Shown: positions 28,518 through 36,359 of the stretch, in pieces | Layout: each line of letters begins with the position of its first letter | Position numbering within the stretch: position 1 is the stretch's first letter | Assembly: GCF_003751785.1 (NCBI RefSeq) | Contig: NZ_RKIE01000003.1 | Span: forward strand, 496,001-560,000 | Origin: Frigoribacterium sp. PhB160 | GTDB taxonomy: Bacteria; Actinomycetota; Actinomycetes; Actinomycetales; Microbacteriaceae | Length of the DNA stretch: 64,000 nt | Direction of reading: 5' to 3' | Program-made: the position numbers and the translations under genes | The notes under the pieces: model-generated | Told to the model about the DNA's origin: nothing | Database searches by the model: none | Seen by the model: the letters and a program-made list of their open reading frames with translations, nothing else

Positions 28518-30224
28518 TCACTCCGCGTTTTCATCTTCTGAAGAGTTGGCACGCGGCACGGCTTCTGACCAAATGACCTTGCTCGAACCAGCCCGCAGCG
28601 TTTGCGGGCTAGTGCTTCGATCCAGCCAGACAGACTCCAGATGCTGACGCTCGATCATCTGCGTTTCATAGGTTGTTCCGCCGATCTCGACGCCAACGGG
28701 CCTTTCGATAATGAGTGGACGTTCCTTCTCATCCCACCCTGCAAAGAATTCATCGTCTGACACCGGGTAAGCAGAGAACGTCCCGGTCACACGCTGCCCG
28801 TCCAGGAGAGCCGCCATACGCAAAATACGTTGAGCTTTGTCAGCCGACAGGTCATCGAGCCTCGGGATAGTGACCCGGGAGAAGGTGTGGCGTTGCAGTA
28901 CGGACAGGGCCCTGACGAGCTTCCCAAAGCTCTTCGCAGCAGCCGACATGTAATTGTCGTCGAATTCAAAAGGAGGCATGACGACCTGGCCTGCTTGCAC
29001 GGCGAGCTGCAAGGAGTTCCCCGGCAGCCTTGCGATTAACTCGACAGCCGGTAAGGCAACCGACGGGGCAGCCCCCGTCGCGGTGTCAGTCTTGATCACA
29101 ATCTCATCGTGGCGCCCTTCGGCACCGACAAAGTACTCGAATGCGGCGGCGGGACCGACCTCAACTCGCAACCAAAGCCCACTGCCTCGTACACCCCACG
29201 AGCGGGTTGCGGCAGTAACGGGGAGGGTGAGCAACGTAGACCCGTCGGGCGTGACCAACCGAACCTCTAGCGGCGGAAGCGTGTCGTCACCTAGAGGTGT
29301 GACAATCCAGGCGGTTGCAGCCGACGACTGCCCCAATGTTGTTCCCGGAGGGCCCTCTGTCTTGACCACGGTGCCGGTCGCTTCATGCAGGGGAGCGCCG
29401 TAGTACATCCACCGTTCCAGCGCTTCCCTCTCCTCTGGGGTTGCCGCGGTGAAGTTGTACGTGCCTCTAATGGGTCTTAGCTCGGCGGAGACCTCAGAGC
29501 GGGCGATCACGTGCGTAACGAGGTATTGGTTCTCGCTGACTTGCTCCAAGGTGGAGAGCATGAGACCTGGTCGTTCGACCTGAGTCATCGACTCCTCGGG
29601 CGAGAGATCACTGATGTTCCCAGCTCGAAGTTCAAGTTCGTAATGGTAGAAGGGGTCGACCTCATCTAGGGACGCACCTAGAGCCTGCATCCGCTCTTGA
29701 ATCGAGGCGAGGAGAGGGTCCCCTTCACCCTGCGGTTGCTGGCCGCCCGACAAAGCGGTAGCCATAAGTTCGTGCATGCGGTCCTCACCGCCCCCGAAGA
29801 AGTAGGCCGCTAACTTCGGGCTGTCAGCGGCCCAAGCGTCCAGCAAGGCCCTGCCCACCCAGTTGATCTCGAAATCGGCGCCGACAGTCAGCTCCTCGAA
29901 CCAGATCTCGTTTTGCGGCGTTGGTTCGAGGGGGAGCACCAGCGACCACGACTTGATGTCTCGCGTTGGGATCACTTCCTTCGTAAAGCGGTCCCACGAC
30001 TCTTTAATCTGCTGTTTTGCCGATGCCGATAAATTTGTGGCGAATCGCTTCACCTGGAAAATCTCCCAGCCGCCGGCACTGGGGATCTGGACGTCGATTC
30101 CTCGGTCGCCTTGCGATGGGCGAATTTGGTTGCCGCGTCCGGCACGCAGCAGGAGGTAGGCCGCCGCGAAGTCTTCGACGCGTTCGCCCGGTTCCCTCTC
30201 CCAGTTGACCATCATGGTTCCCAT
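28518..30224 (-). CDS. Mrr-like PD-(D/E)xK nuclease-domain protein, candidate defence gene
   Basis: The 568-residue protein opens with a restriction-endonuclease-like domain (about 5-150): Glu11/Glu14 in WEREPGERVEDF, Asp44 in DRGIDV and the Gln57-Val-Lys59 triad in FQVKRF, spaced as in Mrr_cat-type PD-(D/E)xK nucleases. The rest (about 170-568) is beta-rich with no recognised family. Nucleases with large unknown C-terminal sensor domains are common in anti-phage systems, so defence is a reasonable inference, not a demonstrated role. Start codons at 30224, 30215 and 30212 are possible; GGGAACC precedes the last two. A DUF4238-like gene ends 109 bp upstream in the same direction. Base composition is island-like. 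Confidence 0.8.
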   Translation of the reverse strand: MGTMMVNWEREPGERVEDFAAAYLLLRAGRGNQIRPSQGDRGIDVQIPSAGGWEIFQVKRFATNLSASAKQQIKESWDRFTKEVIPTRDIKSWSLVLPLEPTPQNEIWFEELTVGADFEINWVGRALLDAWAADSPKLAAYFFGGGEDRMHELMATALSGGQQPQGEGDPLLASIQERMQALGASLDEVDPFYHYELELRAGNISDLSPEESMTQVERPGLMLSTLEQVSENQYLVTHVIARSEVSAELRPIRGTYNFTAATPEEREALERWMYYGAPLHEATGTVVKTEGPPGTTLGQSSAATAWIVTPLGDDTLPPLEVRLVTPDGSTLLTLPVTAATRSWGVRGSGLWLRVEVGPAAAFEYFVGAEGRHDEIVIKTDTATGAAPSVALPAVELIARLPGNSLQLAVQAGQVVMPPFEFDDNYMSAAAKSFGKLVRALSVLQRHTFSRVTIPRLDDLSADKAQRILRMAALLDGQRVTGTFSAYPVSDDEFFAGWDEKERPLIIERPVGVEIGGTTYETQMIERQHLESVWLDRSTSPQTLRAGSSKVIWSEAVPRANSSEDENAE

Positions 30225-30333
30225 TGTCGCGTGCGACGCCCGGCCGAGGGTTCAGCGCAAGCGATTTGTTCTGGAGTTTTGGGGACCAGGGGGCATGGCA
30301 TGAGGTACGCCTAGATGCCGCGTGTGCGGTTGC

Positions 30334-31095
30334 TTACGCTTTTGAGACACTTCCAGAAGAATTCGTCAGCGCACTAGTCAATTCATCGATGGGCATAAGA
30401 CTTCCTTTTCGCAGGGTTCCCGGGCGACCAAGAAGCCATCGCCGGCTCTTGCTCGCAATTAGCGGGTTGAGAGCCACAGGACCGTCTAACGGCTTTCCGA
30501 TCAGAAGGAGTTGTGTGGGCGAGAGCGGGAACGCTACCGTGCAGAGGTCTGAACGCTTGGTTTCACGAAACAGAAGCACTGCACCGTCTCCGGTGACGAA
30601 CTCACCCGGAAGAACCTGCCAAGCCCATGATTCGAGCCCGAGCGCGTTTAAGCGCACCACGTCTTTCATCGACTGGGACAGCAGGAGCCGGTCTGCGGCA
30701 TTGAACTCGACATCCTCAGTCGTTCCGTTTGTTCTTATGAGGACGGCTGGCGTGCGGACGCCTGTTTGATCGGCATAGCGGCCACGGTCGAGGTACATAT
30801 CGAGAAAGGCGATCATGGCGGCCAACGTCTCGGCGTCCAACTCCGGGTCTTGACCACGAAGCTTCGCAATGGCCTGCATCCCGTGGCTCTCGATCTTGGA
30901 GTATTCCTTCTCGAGATTTCGATTCAGCACGTTCGGTTCATACGCATAGCTGTGAACCGTGGCATTGTTCACCGATGACGGGTAGCCGTGGTTCCGGCCC
31001 ATGTCGATGACGTCCACCCGGTTGCGCTCGTCAGCCCATGCTCGGATGTACGCCTTAGTCAGGGTATGCGCTCGACGGACTTCTTCTTCAGCCAT
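30334..31095 (-). CDS. DUF4238-like protein, possible partner of the nuclease-domain gene
   Basis: The 253-residue protein resembles the DUF4238 family: AHTLTKAYIRAWADERNRVD near the start, a central SVNNATVHSYAYEPNVLNRN segment, KEYSKIESHGMQAIAKLRG and the later GDGAVLLFRE. DUF4238 proteins have no established activity, but they occur among accessory genes. Its ATG at 31095 has an AGGG seven bases upstream. Together with the next gene it forms a likely two-gene unit inside the island. The family match is from memory of its pattern, so it is given as DUF4238-like. Confidence 0.72.
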   Translation of the reverse strand: MAEEEVRRAHTLTKAYIRAWADERNRVDVIDMGRNHGYPSSVNNATVHSYAYEPNVLNRNLEKEYSKIESHGMQAIAKLRGQDPELDAETLAAMIAFLDMYLDRGRYADQTGVRTPAVLIRTNGTTEDVEFNAADRLLLSQSMKDVVRLNALGLESWAWQVLPGEFVTGDGAVLLFRETKRSDLCTVAFPLSPTQLLLIGKPLDGPVALNPLIASKSRRWLLGRPGTLRKGSLMPIDELTSALTNSSGSVSKA

Positions 31096-31295
31096 AGTCG
31101 CACCCTATGGCGCACAGCTCTTTTTGCCACGGCCCACAGACGGTTGATTCCGGCCCGGTCCCTTTCGGATGTCCCGTTGGCGTGCCGAAACCCCACCCTG
31201 TCCAAACAGAGTTTCCAAGCAGCCCGGGTTTCTGGGACGGCCGGCTAGGCGGTGTCCGATAGACGAGGTGCTCAACCCCCGACGCACCATGCCAA
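31096..31295. other. non-coding stretch between DUF4238-like gene and transposase remnant
   Basis: No gene is supported. GTGTCCGATAGACGAG near 31251-31266 resembles the sort of sequence found at IS ends, but no matching inverted copy was found. Confidence 0.35.
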
Positions 31296-31424
31296 AACGC
31301 TGGCCCGAAATCGCCAGATCGTCCCTTCGACCATTGTTCGACGATCCACCGACCGACCGCGATGTTTTACTGATCTGAAGAACGGACCGACCAGGTCCCA
31401 CACCTTGTCCGGGAGCACATCGCG
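31296..31424 (-). pseudogene. IS5-family transposase N-terminal remnant
   Basis: Within a leftward frame, VLPDKVWDLVGPFFRSVKHR and then DRRTMVEGTIWRFR match the helix-turn-helix start of IS5-type (IS5/IS427-like) transposases, where the sequence normally continues into a WRDLP motif. Here the frame loses the match after WRFR and ends shortly after. No DDE domain or IS ends remain nearby. The element is a small fossil that marks past transposition in the island. Confidence 0.65.
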
Positions 31425-31642
31425 CAACACCGGCACTCGCTGCGCTCGAGGTCGCTGCGCTCCCGCGCTCCCGCGGTGCCGGCTGCGTCGGCGCTGCCTG
31501 GTACCCGGGGCTCCCGACACGCCATAGGCGGTTGATGCCACGGCGTGTGAAAGTCAGAAGAACAAGCCTCGTCAACTCCTTGAAGGTTGCGACGGGCTGA
31601 CGTCGAAGGCTTGGCTCATTGCGATGGCGACGGAGGGTGCGC
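31425..31642. repeat. non-coding stretch with GTCGCTGCGCTCCC-type repeats
   Basis: GTCGCTGCGCTCCC occurs at 31451-31464, with a near copy just before (about 31434). The same 14-mer recurs at 39108 and 39191, near the other end of the island. No gene is supported here. Confidence 0.5.
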
Positions 31643-32362
31643 TTAAGGGGCGTTGTGACGCGGCGCCCAGACGATCGTCGCGCCGTCAGGGTCTTCGTCG
31701 ATAATGTCGTCGCTCAGATTCTCTGCGCGTCGAACACCCACCATGTAGTGGCCGCGCGTGCCCGAGTACTCGAGCCGACGAACTGTGAGGCACTGGACCT
31801 GATCATCGTTGTTATAGATGATGCCCGACATCGCGTCGATGAGGCCCTTGACAAGGTTGTCGACGTCTTTTTTGACGCGTCCGCCGGCCATGGGGACCAC
31901 GGCGACGATCGACAGACACACGGGTCCGCTGGGGATCATCGGCATGGATCTGCCACCGTGGCCTTTTGCCAGCTGTGTGGTGACGCCCTCACGGATAGCG
32001 ACTTTCAGCTTGTTGGCTTGGGCGGACCAGGGGTCAACGTCCACGGGGAAGTGTCGCTCGCGAGGGCCGCAGGTCGGGCAGGCGAATTGAACGAGCCGCG
32101 TCGCTTTGCTCGAGGTGGTGGTGTGGACTAGAAAGCCTCGGCTGAGCAAGCGTGTCATACCCAAGGTTGACAGGGCTAGGAGGTCGTCCTGAGCGCGGAG
32201 CCAGGACACGACTGCCTTGCGTTGCTCCGTGCTGGGGTCCGCGGGCAGCGGATCGTTGGTGGCGTGCGAGTATGCGCGGAACACAGCCCCGAGTCGTTCC
32301 TGGGCAGGCGCTTCGTCAGGCAAGGTGTGGAGCTCGGCATTGATGCCTTCGTTGATCGACAC
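31643..32362 (-). CDS. RusA-family Holliday-junction resolvase with long N-terminal extension
   Basis: Residues about 115-225 match RusA. The catalytic residues fall at the family's exact spacing: Asp166 and Asp168 in KKDVDNL, Lys172 four residues on, and Asp187 nineteen residues after Asp168 (YNNDDQV). RusA-type enzymes, usually phage-derived, cut four-way DNA junctions as dimers. RusA is about 120-140 residues, whereas this protein has 239. The extra N-terminal half has a CPTCGPR motif that could be half of a zinc site. The GTG at 32362 has AGAAGG nine bases upstream. It is the strongest sign of a phage-like past for the island. Confidence 0.8.
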   Translation of the reverse strand: MSINEGINAELHTLPDEAPAQERLGAVFRAYSHATNDPLPADPSTEQRKAVVSWLRAQDDLLALSTLGMTRLLSRGFLVHTTTSSKATRLVQFACPTCGPRERHFPVDVDPWSAQANKLKVAIREGVTTQLAKGHGGRSMPMIPSGPVCLSIVAVVPMAGGRVKKDVDNLVKGLIDAMSGIIYNNDDQVQCLTVRRLEYSGTRGHYMVGVRRAENLSDDIIDEDPDGATIVWAPRHNAP

Positions 32363-32464
32363 GGTGCGTAGCCTTCTCTCGCGGCGGGGTCAGACTTGCC
32401 CTGCCCCCTAACTTTTGATGAGGGCGTGGCCACCATCAGTGACGAGGCGACCTATCCTCGACTT

Positions 32465-32947
32465 ATGACAGAAAAGATAGCTGTATCAGTTGTCCTTAAT
32501 CGCGACGTCCCGGTCAACGCTTCGCACGGAGTCTGGGTCGTGACGCTCTATGCAGAGAACGGCGAACTGGTCGGAGATCCCATTGTTCTGCCAACGCAGG
32601 AGCGCTCATTTCACCCGCACGAAGAAGCGGGGCAGGCGCTGCGCACGCGCGGCTATTTTGTCGGCAATTGGTTCAACGTCGAGGGGGACAGGTGGAATGG
32701 GGAGGTCGAGCCGTTCGGGCCGAAGACCACGGTCCATGTCCATTTCCTTCAAGGTCCCCTTCACCTGTCTGGAACCATTGAAGCGTACGGGCTTCCCGAT
32801 TACGTCAAGCTCGATTCAGGTGACCGTTACCCGCTCTGGCAGCGAATCCCCAACATGGATTCGAAGGGAAGCGCTGACGCGCACTACAGCGAATTTCACG
32901 GTCTTGAGTTCCCGGCCGATGCTCCAGTGTGTAGTGACGCGCGGTAG
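32465..32947 (+). CDS. unknown 160-residue soluble protein
   Basis: From the ATG at 32465, the product has a beta-rich, soluble look (VWVVTLYAENGELVGDPIVL; KTTVHVHFLQGPLHLSGTIE) and no recognised family. It is divergent from the RusA-like gene. No ribosome-binding site precedes the ATG, but TATCCT (32453-32458) would make a good -10 whose transcript would start at about the ATG itself. An upstream in-frame ATG at 32396 would add 23 residues and overlap that promoter. Confidence 0.6.
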   Translation: MTEKIAVSVVLNRDVPVNASHGVWVVTLYAENGELVGDPIVLPTQERSFHPHEEAGQALRTRGYFVGNWFNVEGDRWNGEVEPFGPKTTVHVHFLQGPLHLSGTIEAYGLPDYVKLDSGDRYPLWQRIPNMDSKGSADAHYSEFHGLEFPADAPVCSDAR

Positions 32948-33081
32948 GTGACGCAGACGTTTGTCGCTGCCTTCGTGGCCGAGATCATCGCATCGACGCC
33001 TCTCCGGGGGCTCACGGAGCTGCTGTCCACGCGGCTGCAGCATCGCAGCATCGCCTAACCGCGCTGTGTAAGCGAAGGCCC

Positions 33082-33112
33082 GCGCCTCAGGGGTGTCAAC
33101 CCCAGAGGGCGC
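33082..33112. terminator. terminator-like hairpin between convergent island genes
   Basis: GCGCCTC-A-GGGG pairs with CCCC-A-GAGGGCGC around a TGTCAA loop. It lies between the rightward gene ending at 32947 and the leftward gene ending at 33131. Confidence 0.6.
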
Positions 33113-33130
33113 CTACCGTGTGGGTGTACG

Positions 33131-33913
33131 TCAGCTGGGGCCAGGGGCTCTAGCCCACATGGCTAGAGATTTCTCGTGCCACTGCACAAAGCCTCTTTGC
33201 TTGTAGAGACGGATAAGTGCCGGCGTTGCGGCTACCGTCTCGACGATGTGCCCGGCGGGAATGTGGCTCTTGAGGGTTACGGTCGCAGCGAGGAGGGCGC
33301 TAGTGCCTTGCATGCGAGGATCACCGGCAAGATACGAGACCTTCCACTGCGGTGCCCGCGGCGGTTTCGTGAGTTCTGTGCCTCTGCTTCCTTTTGAGTG
33401 GCTAAAGCCTGCTGCCCGCCGTGCTCGGCGTCGGTCCCGACCGGCCACGCCCAAGCTGATGAGGAACAGGGCGGAGGAGGCAACGATTAAGACCCCGAGG
33501 GCGGCAGCAGCCCCGGCGGCGGCGGTCAGGATCCACGGAGACGCACCGGCTTTGACTAGCAAGATCAGGGCTAAGAAGACCAGTGTGACGAAGCCGCCAA
33601 CCAGCGCGGGACCCCGGAGAATGTTGCGGGCCCGGCTGGCAGGGCGTCTGTCTTCGAGCTGAAGGGCGACCCCAGGTCGCCACCAGAACTGACCCACGAG
33701 AATTCCCGCAAGGGTATTGATGAACATCCACGGGACGGCCATCCAGACCAGGTTCTTCTCTAGGCCCTTCGCTGTCGGTTTCCCGTGACGTACAAACGCG
33801 AAAGCGAGGAGCTCGGCGATTTGGCCAGCGTGTCTCAAGCGTGCTCGGGAGAGCGGCGCGACTAGAAGAGGTAGCCGCGGGAGTGGACTGGTCTGTGCAT
33901 GCACATGATGCAT
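33131..33913 (-). CDS. membrane protein with a C-terminal acetyltransferase-like region
   Basis: The 260-residue protein has a basic N-terminus, hydrophobic helices at about 56-75, 104-122 and 127-153, then an Arg-rich link and a soluble tail (about 185-260). The tail has features of the last part of a GNAT domain (VETVAATPALIRLYKQRGFV, resembling the N-x-x-x-Y-x-K-x-GF element). The acetyl-CoA-binding motif A is weak, so activity is doubtful. It may be a remodelled or partial acetyltransferase joined to a membrane anchor. The start may lie downstream of 33913. Confidence 0.6.
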   Translation of the reverse strand: MHHVHAQTSPLPRLPLLVAPLSRARLRHAGQIAELLAFAFVRHGKPTAKGLEKNLVWMAVPWMFINTLAGILVGQFWWRPGVALQLEDRRPASRARNILRGPALVGGFVTLVFLALILLVKAGASPWILTAAAGAAAALGVLIVASSALFLISLGVAGRDRRRARRAAGFSHSKGSRGTELTKPPRAPQWKVSYLAGDPRMQGTSALLAATVTLKSHIPAGHIVETVAATPALIRLYKQRGFVQWHEKSLAMWARAPGPS

Positions 33914-33978
33914 TATCGGGTGCCAATCCCTCCGTGCAAGCGCAACGAGTGCCTTGTGCGCCCCGCTCTCGGAGTCAC

Positions 33979-34245
33979 CTAATCAAGCGAAGTGGTGAAC
34001 CTGCTCCAGTGGACGTTGTCCAGCGCCCCTTCGGGAGTCCCAGCGGGATTTCCATTGCTTTTGGTGGGCAACGTTCCGCGGGCGTCCTGGACAGATGCGC
34101 TGTAGCGCGCGATGCCGGCATGAGGGCCTTGGTCAGACATGGTGACGACGATCTCTCGGTTATTCCAGTAGACGCGGTACGTGCGCTCCTCCCACGCTTC
34201 GGTGACCTGTGGCATTTGCTGCAAAAGCGAAAGTGTCTCATCCAT
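33979..34245 (-). CDS. unknown 88-residue protein
   Basis: A small soluble protein with an acidic helix at the N-terminus (MDETLSLLQQMPQVTEAWEE) followed by beta-like segments (RTYRVYWNNREIVVTMSDQG). No family was recognised. Upstream GTCGGGGC offers a weak ribosome-binding site. It is 65 bp upstream of the start of the membrane/acetyltransferase-like gene in the same direction, so the two may be an operon. Confidence 0.55.
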   Translation of the reverse strand: MDETLSLLQQMPQVTEAWEERTYRVYWNNREIVVTMSDQGPHAGIARYSASVQDARGTLPTKSNGNPAGTPEGALDNVHWSRFTTSLD

Positions 34246-34686
34246 GCCCCGACCTTATTGGCTGCCACCAGAAATGTGGCCACTGGATGCGACCGAGCGC
34301 CGGCTGGCGAAAAACGTGTTTCGTAAGAGGAAGGTCTTGCGGGAACCTGCCGAAGGTGCCCGTCCGATAGGCGGTCGTTCGCCGGGACACCTTCTCGAGC
34401 TGCTTTTGGGTCGGCTTCGGTCAAGTGGCGCCTGGCCTGCGGAGTCGCGTATGCCTGTAGTCGAGCTCCATTTGACAGGCCGGCAGCTACTTAGCTGCTG
34501 GCCTCTTTGGTTTTCGATGGCCCGACACAGGCGGTAAGTCTTCGGAATTATCGCGCCTCGCCTCGCCTCGCCTCGCCTCGCCTCGCCTCGGCTCAGCGAG
34601 GCGACAGCTAGTGCCTACGCAGGCGTCCAGACAGCTGCAGGGCGAGAACAGCTGATCCGGTTCCGGCTTCTACCAGGGTGCCTAGA
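34246..34686. other. non-coding stretch with a CCTCG tandem array
   Basis: No gene is supported. Apart from the tandem array and hairpin listed separately, only chance frames without ribosome-binding sites occur. Confidence 0.5.
34556..34604. repeat. (CCTCG)7 tandem repeat ending in a hairpin
   Basis: Seven perfect CCTCG units occupy 34556-34590. The last eight bases, TCGCCTCG, pair exactly with CGAGGCGA (34597-34604) around a GCTCAG loop. The array could slip and vary in copy number. It lies after the end of the gene at 34687, so the hairpin may serve as its terminator. Confidence 0.8.
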
Positions 34687-35274
34687 TCACCGGGATCTGC
34701 GTCGAGGACGACTGGCGGACAACTTGCCTTCCAGCCAAGCGGCTCCACCGAGAACACTGCCAGCTGTGGCGCTCATGACAAGAGTCACCAACACGAGTTC
34801 GGCACTGTTCACGAATGGTCGCAGCCACGATTTTCGTTGCGGTTTGCGTGCCGCTACTTCTTGAGCAAACCAGGTCAAAGTCCGAGCCCCGCTGAGCCAC
34901 GACGCGAGCTCATTTGCGGCTTCAACTCCGATGCGAGTTGCGGCGCGATCTGAGCGGGCCGCACGCATTCGGCCAACTTCGCCGTTGAGCCAGATCACCA
35001 GGACCTCCTCGGACTTGGTGGTGAGCAGCCTCAAATTGGCGGCCGCGAGGGCAAACTCCAGGGCATGGTTGGCCCAGAGCCGGCCGTAAATGGGGCGAGC
35101 TTGTCGGCGTGCCACGGCTTCAAGGCTGCGGATGACTTCCCGGACCATCTCGAGGCGCCGCTGCTGGTCAGCTGATCGGGCCTGCCGTCGTCGATCCCAC
35201 GCCGTCGTCGTCACAGTGACGATGGCGACCGCCAAAGAGCCAGCGGCAAGAATGAACGGGCCCGTTACGTCCAC
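34687..35274 (-). CDS. unknown membrane protein with a central soluble helical part
   Basis: The 195 residues have a TM helix at about 5-24, an Arg-rich stretch (DRRRQARSADQQRRLEM), a long helical soluble part, and a second hydrophobic segment at about 158-180. The arrangement resembles uncharacterised membrane proteins of actinobacteria. No function was recognised. The ATG at 35274 has no strong ribosome-binding site. Confidence 0.6.
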   Translation of the reverse strand: MDVTGPFILAAGSLAVAIVTVTTTAWDRRRQARSADQQRRLEMVREVIRSLEAVARRQARPIYGRLWANHALEFALAAANLRLLTTKSEEVLVIWLNGEVGRMRAARSDRAATRIGVEAANELASWLSGARTLTWFAQEVAARKPQRKSWLRPFVNSAELVLVTLVMSATAGSVLGGAAWLEGKLSASRPRRRSR

Positions 35275-35388
35275 CCCAGCACCGCCTTGTGGGGGAGTGG
35301 CAACGACCGGACGGGCGGCACGTGAAGTTGAGCCTGGAGGACTCGAGTCATTCTGAGCACATGGAGCATCTCCATTGCCCGCGCGTCA

Positions 35389-35916
35389 TCACGGGTTGGC
35401 TCCTGGGTCGTCTAGGACCGCGTCGATGAGTGCGTCCTGCTCGGCGCCCGCGGGGGCCCCTTCGCTGCCGACGGCGACACCTGCGGCGAGCCCGTCACCC
35501 GTCAGGCGGATCAAGCGTGCACGGTCAGGGTCGCCGCACTCGGCTGCGATGAGCCCTTCCCATCGCGCAAGGGCGTCCCGGAACGGGGCCGCGGCGTCGG
35601 TGTCGGGCTCGTGGTCGAGACGGTGCGCCTGGGCGAGGGCACGGTAGAGTGCGATGGCTCCCTCCGGCTCCAGGGAGGGCTCGAGCCATGTCCGGGCAGC
35701 TCGCCCTTCGGCAGCGCCGGCCTGCACGGCTGCGTCAATCGTCGTGATGGTACTGACGGCGAGCTCGGCCATTAGCGCCGCGCGGGAGGGGAACGGGTCG
35801 ATGACGTCGGTGTCAGCGAGCCCGGCGGCGGCGGTCGCGTCGTGCGGGTCGGGCACGCTCACCTCGCGGATGGTCAGCGTCTTCGCTGCTTCGAGAATCA
35901 GGTCTCTGTGGTCCAT
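35389..35916 (-). CDS. TetR-like regulator
   Basis: The 175-residue protein starts like a TetR-family regulator (MDHRDLILEAAKTL). However, the helix-turn-helix that should follow is poorly preserved: the stretch after residue 14 has a shorter loop and lacks the usual Thr-x-x-x-Ile-A-x-x-A pattern. The C-terminal half is helical and could be a ligand domain. The ATG at 35916 is chosen because TACTGT (35928-35923) lies six bases upstream, which fits a leaderless transcript, and an operator-like inverted repeat overlaps it. If the HTH is degraded it may not bind DNA. Confidence 0.6.
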   Translation of the reverse strand: MDHRDLILEAAKTLTIREVSVPDPHDATAAAGLADTDVIDPFPSRAALMAELAVSTITTIDAAVQAGAAEGRAARTWLEPSLEPEGAIALYRALAQAHRLDHEPDTDAAAPFRDALARWEGLIAAECGDPDRARLIRLTGDGLAAGVAVGSEGAPAGAEQDALIDAVLDDPGANP

Positions 35917-35949
35917 GACCGAACAGTAGCCGAAACATACCGTTCGGTC
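35917..35949 (-). promoter_or_regulatory. inverted repeat upstream of the TetR-like gene
   Basis: GACCGAAC (35917-35924) and GTTCGGTC (35942-35949) are exact inverted repeats 17 bases apart, covering the likely -10 (TACTGT, 35928-35923) and the gene start. This is the usual position for a TetR autoregulatory operator. Confidence 0.65.
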
Positions 35950-36359
35950 GCTTCCATGAGGCGTCCTAGCGGGAGGGGCCGGTCCGCGCCTCACGACTAA
36001 TCTGCGCCCCCACAATCACGGCAGGCGATTACGACGGAACTTGGGCACCGGCGTGGCCGGCCCCGCATTGGGTCTCTTTGTGAGCTATCCGGAATATGTC
36101 CTCGACTCGGGCCTTGCTTTGGCTGCGGGGGTGAGCGGGGGGTGGCCCATGCGGGTGACACCTCAACGCCAATGAGGATTGTTCGAAATGGCCCCCATTC
36201 GAGTGTCACAATCTCTGGCGAGAGTGGCCGTACTGTGCGGTTTGGGGCTGCTGGCGTCAGTGATGACGCGGACTCGGGCCATGGTTTCACCCAGCACAGC
36301 CCGGTCCCTCTCGACGAGACGTGTTGGTTTCATACCGATCACACACTCGGGGGTTTCTC
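35950..36359. other. non-coding stretch before the RHS gene
   Basis: No gene is supported in about 410 bases. Two rightward frames (36142 and 36179) are shadows. The RHS promoter must lie here, but no clear elements were chosen. Confidence 0.45.

Noticed and set aside
30025-30040. GATAAATTTGT inside the nuclease-domain gene as a third copy of the ATPase palindrome
   Set aside because: Only half matches and it is not palindromic; expected by chance in AT-richer island DNA.
34181-34537. 118-codon rightward gene in the island
   Set aside because: It is antisense to a better small gene at its start, has no ribosome-binding site and reads as random composition after that.
34556-34590. CCTCG array as a CRISPR-like repeat
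   Set aside because: Five-base units without spacers; a simple tandem repeat.
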